From the NCBI GenBank assembly GCA_040007095.1, contig JBDTVS010000064.1:1-19405 (forward strand): 19,405 nt of DNA, given 5' to 3'. Source of the stretch: JBDTVS01 sp040007095. Its GTDB lineage: Bacteria; Acidobacteriota; Vicinamibacteria; Vicinamibacterales; CAVVIG01. The notes beneath the pieces are model-generated. The model saw only the letters and a list, made by a program, of their open reading frames with translations. It was not told the origin of the DNA and did not search any database. Below, one piece after another: positions 14,624 to 19,405 of this stretch (its first letter is position 1; each line of letters opens with the position of its first letter). Both the position numbers and the translations under genes were made by a program.

Positions 14624-15985
14624 ATGTCCAGCGATCGCGAGACCGGTTCAGGGCAGCGCGCCGCCCTGCGCTTGTTCGACCTGCGGCAGAACTGGCGCGC
14701 GCTCGTCGAGAGGCCGAGGTTCCACGATCCGGTCGTCGACGGTGTCAGGGCGATCGCGGTGTCGTGGGTCATCATCTTCCATCTGGTCTTCTTTCATCTC
14801 GGATCGTTCACCGGTCAGGCGCTCGCGATCTACACCGGTACGTGGACGCAGTGGACGAGTCGCGGCGACATGGGCGTGGACCTGTTTTTTGTGATCAGCG
14901 GCTATCTGATCGGCACGATCCTGCTGCGCGAGTATCACCAGACCGGCGGCATCCAGATCAAGCGGTTCTATGTCAGACGTTTCCTGAGGTTGATCCCCGT
15001 CTACGTCGTGGCCATGGTGATCGGGCTGTTCTTCGTGCACAACATCCCCCGCGAAGCGATCCTGATGCGTTTCCCGCCGTGGATGAACGCCGACACGATC
15101 TGGGCCAATCTGCTGTACGTGAACAACTTTCTGCCCATCAATCGCCAGTATCTCGGCTGGTGTTGGTCGCTGGCGATCGAGGAACAGTTCTATCTGATCC
15201 TGCCGGGCTTCATCCTGCTGGTGTGGCGCTTCGGCCATCGCATGCGAATCCTCGGCGCCTTCATGGTGCTCTCCGGGATCATCCGGTGGTTGATTATCGA
15301 CGCGTACGGTTTCGTCCCGCCTTTTCTCGACACCCCTGACATGCAGTCGTGGGTCGATCGGTTTTCCATCGAGTATCAGAATCTGTACACGCGCTACGCG
15401 GGCCTGCTGTCCGGCGTCATGGCCGCGTATCTCATGGTCTATTACCGCGAAAGAGTCGCGCAGTTCTTCAGGCGGACGACGCTGGTCAACGTCTTGTCGA
15501 TCCTGGCCGTCGCCCTGATCATTCCGACCGCCTACTTCGCGTTGGCCTCGTCGCTCTTCAACGACATTCCGCTGGCCGCGCGCAAGCTGTACTATTCCCA
15601 TCACCGCGACATCTTTTCGATGTGCGTGATGTTCCTGATCCTGGCCGCGATCCACTCGGCGGGATTCGCGGGCCGTGGTCTGCGCTCGTTTCTGTCGGCC
15701 AGGCTCTTCTATCCGATCGCGCAGGTGTCCTATTCGTTGTATCTCGTGCACGAAATGGTCATGCTGTGGCTCTTTCCGAAAACCGCGAGTGTGCTCGGTC
15801 CCACCCTGGGTCCGCTGCCGACGATGGCGGCAGCGAGCGTCGTCGCCGTCTTCCTCTCGTGCGTGATCGCGGGCTTACTCTATGTCCTCGTCGAACAGCC
15901 GTGCATGCGGGCGCGGTCCCACCCGATGGTGTTGCGCGTCACCGAGCCTGAATTCAACATGAGGCAGGTTGAAGCAGCGGGCTGA
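14624..15985 (+). CDS. Acyltransferase-3 family membrane protein (OafA/YrhL-like)
   Basis: A 453-residue polytopic inner-membrane protein of the acyltransferase-3 family, which O-acylates sugars of lipopolysaccharide, capsule, peptidoglycan or secondary metabolites. Family signatures are intact: 'VDGVRAIAVSWVIIFHLVFF' (Arg42 and catalytic-type His53), 'GDMGVDLFFVISGYLIGTIL' (82-100), 'FYVRRFLRLIPVYVVAM' (115-131) and 'WSLAIEEQFYLILP'. About ten hydrophobic segments follow, ending with 'VSYSLYLVHEMVMLWLF' and a last helix 'VAVFLSCVIAGLLYVLVEQP'. There is no extra SGNH hydrolase domain, so it is the short form. The start ATG 14624 is supported by a G/A-rich Shine-Dalgarno. It is divergent from the kinase operon; a functional tie is possible but not shown. 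The acceptor is unknown. Confidence 0.9.
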   Translation: MSSDRETGSGQRAALRLFDLRQNWRALVERPRFHDPVVDGVRAIAVSWVIIFHLVFFHLGSFTGQALAIYTGTWTQWTSRGDMGVDLFFVISGYLIGTILLREYHQTGGIQIKRFYVRRFLRLIPVYVVAMVIGLFFVHNIPREAILMRFPPWMNADTIWANLLYVNNFLPINRQYLGWCWSLAIEEQFYLILPGFILLVWRFGHRMRILGAFMVLSGIIRWLIIDAYGFVPPFLDTPDMQSWVDRFSIEYQNLYTRYAGLLSGVMAAYLMVYYRERVAQFFRRTTLVNVLSILAVALIIPTAYFALASSLFNDIPLAARKLYYSHHRDIFSMCVMFLILAAIHSAGFAGRGLRSFLSARLFYPIAQVSYSLYLVHEMVMLWLFPKTASVLGPTLGPLPTMAAASVVAVFLSCVIAGLLYVLVEQPCMRARSHPMVLRVTEPEFNMRQVEAAG

Positions 15986-16087
15986 CTCGCTTTCTCCTCT
16001 CGGCCTCGGACCCAATCCTTCTCGTAGGGTTGATTTCCATTTCCAGCACTGATCACAGTCGGTCTAGTTCAAACGGGGCAGCCCGTA

Positions 16088-16116
16088 TTGACTTCCTATT
16101 CCCACCTCCCTAAGAT
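16088..16116 (+). promoter_or_regulatory. Candidate sigma70-type promoter of the TonB-dependent receptor gene
   Basis: TTGACT (16088-16093), a 17-base spacer, and TAAGAT (16111-16116) match the -35/-10 consensus at 5/6 and 4/6 positions. The predicted start, near 16123, leaves a leader of about 100 bases before ATG 16225. Promoter consensus in this phylum is assumed to resemble the standard housekeeping one. Confidence 0.45.
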
Positions 16117-16125
16117 TCACTCGCT

Positions 16126-16157
16126 TGGCTAGTGCTAAACCATTAGCCATCAACTAG
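16126..16157 (+). other. Inverted repeats in the predicted leader of the TonB-dependent receptor gene
   Basis: TGGCTA (16126-16131) pairs with TAGCCA (16144-16149) around a 12-base loop. An overlapping pair, CTAGT (16129-16133) with ACTAG (16153-16157), offers an alternative fold. Both lie just downstream of the candidate transcription start, so an operator or leader structure is possible. Stems are short and could arise by chance. Confidence 0.2.
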
Positions 16158-16224
16158 TTATACAGAGTTTGTATCGTTGGAATATCGGTTCGGTATGGCA
16201 CATACCCTCAGCGAAGGAGTTGGC

Positions 16225-19200
16225 ATGCAGGTAGTCAAGCGGACGATTTTCGTGCTGTCGTGGCTGATCGTGCTTCCGGCCTCAGCCTATGCCCAATCGG
16301 CGCTCGCTGGCGTCGTCAAGGACCCGTCGGGAGCCGTTCTCCCCGGCGTGACCGTCGAGGCGAGCAGCCCGGTGCTGATCGAGAAATCACGCAGCTCCAT
16401 CACCGACGGTTCAGGCCAATACCGGATTCCGGATCTGACGCCTGGCACCTACGTCATCACATTCACGCTTTCGGGATTTGCCAGCGTGAAGCGAGAAGGC
16501 GTCGAGGTCGCCGGGGCGGGTGTCACGACGATCAATGCGGACTTAAGAGTCGGCCAGGTGTCGGAGACGGTCACGGTCACCGGCGAGACGCCGGTGGTCG
16601 ATGTGCAAACCAGTACCCGTCGTCAGGTGGTGCTGCCGACTGCCGTGATCTCCGCGCTGCCCGTCTCTCGAGGCTACGGCAACCTCCTGGCCACGGTGCC
16701 GGGAGTCAGCGGCACCGGTCTGGATGTCAGCTCCAACGTCGCGACGAACTTCTTCACGGCCCGAGGTGGCCGCGGGAACGAGGGCACCATTCAGATTGAC
16801 GGCATGAACGTCGGGTCGTCGTTCAACGGCGGCGGCGTCGCCGGTTTCGGGTATCCGATTGCGGAGGCCGCCGAGGTCCAGATGACGATCTCGGGCGGAC
16901 TGGGCGAGGTGGACCGCGGCGGCCCCTCGTTCAACATGGTGCCCAAGACCGGCGGCAACCGATTCTCCGGCACCGGCTTTCTGAGCACCGCGGGCAAGTG
17001 GTCGCAGGGGAACAACCTCGACGACACCCTTCGAAGCTACGGCATCACCGAGGTGCCGGGGTTGATCAAGAACTGGGATACGAACTTCGCGTTGGGCGGG
17101 CCGATCAAGAGGGACAAGCTGTGGTTCTTCAATAACGTTCGCAGTTATGGACAGCACAACGACATTCCGCTCCTGTACGCGAACGCCAATGCTGGAAAAG
17201 CGAGCAGTTGGTCCTACCTGCCCGATGCCGGCGTCAAGTCGCGAAACGCGACCGACAAGATGATCGACGCGATCCGTCTGACCGGGCAGGTCACGCCGAA
17301 GAACAAGCTCGGCTTCTATTACGACTACCAGAAGAACTGCACCGGATCGGCCCTGACCAAAGGCGGCGAACAGTGCCGCGATCGCGGAGACGATTGGGTG
17401 GCGCTCGGATCGATCGGCGGATTCGGCTCCGTCTCGCCCGAGGCGGGAAACGTCTGGGACGATCGCGAGAAGATCGTGCAGACGACCTGGTCGTCGCCGG
17501 CGACCAGCAAGCTGCTTCTCGAGGCGGGATTGTCGTCGTTCAACAGCCGTTGGGGAGGCCAGATTCCCGCGGGCGCGCTGACCGGGCTGATCCCGGTCAC
17601 CGAGCAGAATGCGGCGGCGGGCGTGCCGATTGCGAATTTCACCTACCGCGGGTGGAGCTCGGCGGCGTCAAACGATCAGCAGCACAACGTGTGGCGGGCG
17701 TCCGCGACCTATGTGACCGGCGCCCATAGTTTGAAAATCGGCTACCAGGCGGCCTATCAGATCCAGCACCAGACCCAGAACGCCGACAGCACGGTCAGTT
17801 ACACATTCAACAGTCCTTCCCCGACCTCTCCGAATCCGGCGTCGTTCGCGCTTCGCATCGCGCCGGTCGCGTTCAGTAACCGCACGCGGTACGACGGGAT
17901 CTACGTCCAGGATCAATGGACGAAGAACCGGCTGACCCTTCAGGGGGGGCTCCGATACGAGCACGCCTGGAGTTGGTTCCCAGCCGGGGAAAACGGGGTA
18001 CTCGCGTCGTCGACCTTCATGGCGGTGCCGTTCACGTTCCCCAGAACCGAAGGCGTCACGGGGTATCACGACATCACGCCACGCATGGGCGTTGCCGTCG
18101 ACGTGTTTGGCAACGGCAAGACGTCGTTGAAGGCGAACGTCAGCAAATACCTGCAGCCGGCGAACAACGAGAGCACGTTCATCCAAGGGAACCCGGGCGT
18201 GACGTTCCAGGCCACCACCAACCGGACCTGGACCGATGCGAATGGCAATTTCACTCCCGACTGCGGACCGGCCGGTCTCAACAGCAACACGACGTTTGAC
18301 GGGCGCGCCACCGGCGGCGACTTCTGTGGGTCGTTCGGCGCCGGGACTGGCAATTTCGGGAACGCCAACGCGTCGACGCTGGTCAACCCGGCGGCGCTGC
18401 ATGGATGGGGAGTCCGGCCCTACGATTGGCAGTACGGAGTGTCCGTCCAGCAGCAGCTCGTGCCCCGCGTATCGGTGGACGTTGCCTTCAACCGTCGCAG
18501 CTGGGGCAATTTCTTCGTGACCGACAACCGCGCGGTTCAGGCGTCGGACTACAGTCCCATCACGATCGCGGCGCCGCTCAATGCGAACCTGCCGGGCGGT
18601 GGCGGCTATCCAGTGACCTTCATGGCCCGCAACGCGAACAGCGCGCTCGGCATCACCGACAACTACTACACCTTCGCCAGCGACTACGGAGATGTGAAGT
18701 ACTACTGGCAGGGGATCGACGTCAGCCTGAACGCCCGTCTGCGAAATGGCTTGTTCTTCCAGGGCGGGACGACCTCCGGCTATGGTGTGCGGGACAATTG
18801 CGCGGTGACGGCCAAGGTGCCGGAGATTCTCGCCGTGGCATTTCCCTTCGTGACGCAGCCGGCGAATTCCTGCAGTTACAAAGAGCCGTGGCTGACCACG
18901 TTCCGCGGCCTCGTGTCGTACACGATTCCGAAGGTCGACGTGCTGATCAGCAGCTCGTTCCGGTCGCAGGCCAACGTGCAACCCGATGCCGGCGGCACGC
19001 TGGTGGCGACCAACGGCGCGTCGCTCGGGGCCAACTACAACGTCTTCGGCAATGGCTTGATCGGCGTGCCCTTCCAGGGGGTGAACCTGGTGACGCAAGG
19101 GCAGGTCTACGGCGATCGGATCAACGCCATGGATCTGCGATTCGGGAAGATCCTGAAGTTCGCCCGCACGAGAACGAACGTCTCGCTCGATCTCTACAAT

Positions 19201-19329
19201 CTGTTCAACAGCAACAAAGGCACGGCATTCAACCAGGCATTCGACGCACCCGTTGGAGCGCTTTGGCTGCGACCGACGACGGTCTTGAATCCGCGGTTCG
19301 TGCGGTTCAACGTCACGGTCGACTTCTAA
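16225..19329 (+). CDS. TonB-dependent receptor with N-terminal carboxypeptidase-regulatory-like domain (Oar-type)
   Basis: A 1034-residue outer-membrane protein. A signal peptide (residues 1-23, 'IFVLSWLIVLPASAYA') is followed by a carboxypeptidase-regulatory-like beta-sandwich (~25-110: 'ALAGVVKDPSGAVLPGVTVE', 'DGSGQYRIPDLTPGTYVITF'). A plug domain follows ('VSETVTVTGETPVVDV', 'LPVSRGYGNLLATVPGVSGT', 'FFTARGGRGNEGTIQIDGMN'). The rest (~250-1034) is a beta-barrel with aromatic strands such as 'GIYVQDQWTKNRLTLQGGLR', ending in '...NPRFVRFNVTVDF', with the terminal Phe typical of outer-membrane proteins. Receptors of this class import large or complex nutrients such as glycans, peptides or siderophores; no SusD-like partner or substrate clue lies nearby. 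ATG 16225 is chosen over the frame's earlier start at 16177 because AAGGAG lies 6 bases upstream and the signal peptide begins there. Confidence 0.92.
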   Translation: MQVVKRTIFVLSWLIVLPASAYAQSALAGVVKDPSGAVLPGVTVEASSPVLIEKSRSSITDGSGQYRIPDLTPGTYVITFTLSGFASVKREGVEVAGAGVTTINADLRVGQVSETVTVTGETPVVDVQTSTRRQVVLPTAVISALPVSRGYGNLLATVPGVSGTGLDVSSNVATNFFTARGGRGNEGTIQIDGMNVGSSFNGGGVAGFGYPIAEAAEVQMTISGGLGEVDRGGPSFNMVPKTGGNRFSGTGFLSTAGKWSQGNNLDDTLRSYGITEVPGLIKNWDTNFALGGPIKRDKLWFFNNVRSYGQHNDIPLLYANANAGKASSWSYLPDAGVKSRNATDKMIDAIRLTGQVTPKNKLGFYYDYQKNCTGSALTKGGEQCRDRGDDWVALGSIGGFGSVSPEAGNVWDDREKIVQTTWSSPATSKLLLEAGLSSFNSRWGGQIPAGALTGLIPVTEQNAAAGVPIANFTYRGWSSAASNDQQHNVWRASATYVTGAHSLKIGYQAAYQIQHQTQNADSTVSYTFNSPSPTSPNPASFALRIAPVAFSNRTRYDGIYVQDQWTKNRLTLQGGLRYEHAWSWFPAGENGVLASSTFMAVPFTFPRTEGVTGYHDITPRMGVAVDVFGNGKTSLKANVSKYLQPANNESTFIQGNPGVTFQATTNRTWTDANGNFTPDCGPAGLNSNTTFDGRATGGDFCGSFGAGTGNFGNANASTLVNPAALHGWGVRPYDWQYGVSVQQQLVPRVSVDVAFNRRSWGNFFVTDNRAVQASDYSPITIAAPLNANLPGGGGYPVTFMARNANSALGITDNYYTFASDYGDVKYYWQGIDVSLNARLRNGLFFQGGTTSGYGVRDNCAVTAKVPEILAVAFPFVTQPANSCSYKEPWLTTFRGLVSYTIPKVDVLISSSFRSQANVQPDAGGTLVATNGASLGANYNVFGNGLIGVPFQGVNLVTQGQVYGDRINAMDLRFGKILKFARTRTNVSLDLYNLFNSNKGTAFNQAFDAPVGALWLRPTTVLNPRFVRFNVTVDF

Positions 19330-19354
19330 CCCTCGCCGTCTTCGAGGCAGGTAA

Positions 19355-19405
19355 GGACCCGTAGATGAATAACGTGCGCATTCTGGCCGCCGATGCATCC
19401 CGCCG
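19355..19405. repeat. Palindromic MITE-like/REP-like element, copy 2 (cut by window end)
   Basis: The 51 bases to the window edge match the left arm of the element at 7070 at 48 of 51 positions (differences at positions 6, 17 and 39). As in copy 1, it is preceded by TAA and lies just downstream of a gene stop (25 bases after the receptor stop at 19329). Copy 2 has C at position 6, which agrees with the right arm of copy 1, so copy 1's left arm carries the change. The right half is not visible. Confidence 0.75.

Noticed and set aside
17668..19398. 576-aa open frame on the minus strand, starting inside the palindromic repeat
   Set aside because: It is antisense to the TonB-dependent receptor. 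Its N-terminus resembles that of a frame at 7113 only because both begin in copies of the repeat.

Overview
The window is high-GC DNA. It encodes a carboxypeptidase-regulatory-like (Oar-type) TonB-dependent receptor, a large serine/threonine kinase fused to an ATPase and TPR-like region, a 'PDLRGTW' secreted protein and a secreted beta-helix protein ending in 'APDLGAYE'. From family knowledge this mix suggests a soil Acidobacteriota, probably near Vicinamibacteria. That placement is inference: no rRNA or marker gene is present.

Layout, left to right. (1) 3-680 (+) is the end of an open frame that begins as the HsdR nuclease domain of a type I restriction enzyme and switches in frame, at the expected Walker A position, to the C-terminus of a YgjP/WLM-type zinc metallopeptidase. 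It looks like a deletion fusion. (2) 707-4268 (-) holds two secreted proteins, a beta-helix protein and an amidohydrolase, separated by a hairpin-rich gap. (3) 4269-5064 is a gene-poor stretch with the end of a degraded insertion sequence and a small gene (-) with a perfect Shine-Dalgarno. (4) 5065-7069 (+) holds the PDLRGTW protein and a secreted metallo-beta-lactamase-fold hydrolase. (5) 7070-7226 is a 157-bp palindromic repeat starting at the base after the hydrolase stop codon. A second copy begins shortly after the last gene and runs off the window. (6) 7242-7679 (+) is a DUF983 membrane protein. (7) 14525-7749 (-) is a tight three-gene operon with overlapping ends: kinase-ATPase-TPR regulator, then a catalase-like/transmembrane/di-haem cytochrome c fusion, then a small membrane-anchored cysteine-rich protein. 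(8) 14624-15985 (+), divergent from the kinase, is an acyltransferase-3 membrane protein. (9) 16225-19329 (+) is the TonB-dependent receptor.

How the genes may work together. The three-gene operon is the most interesting unit. A soluble kinase/ATPase signalling protein is translationally coupled to an inner-membrane protein that appears to have a catalase-like domain in the cytoplasm and a di-haem, RoxA/MauG-like domain in the periplasm, followed by a cysteine-rich protein that may bind metal or act in redox. This could be a kinase-controlled redox or oxygenase system. The coupling and domains are read from the sequence; the function is inference. The remaining genes look like ordinary envelope, secretion and scavenging functions.
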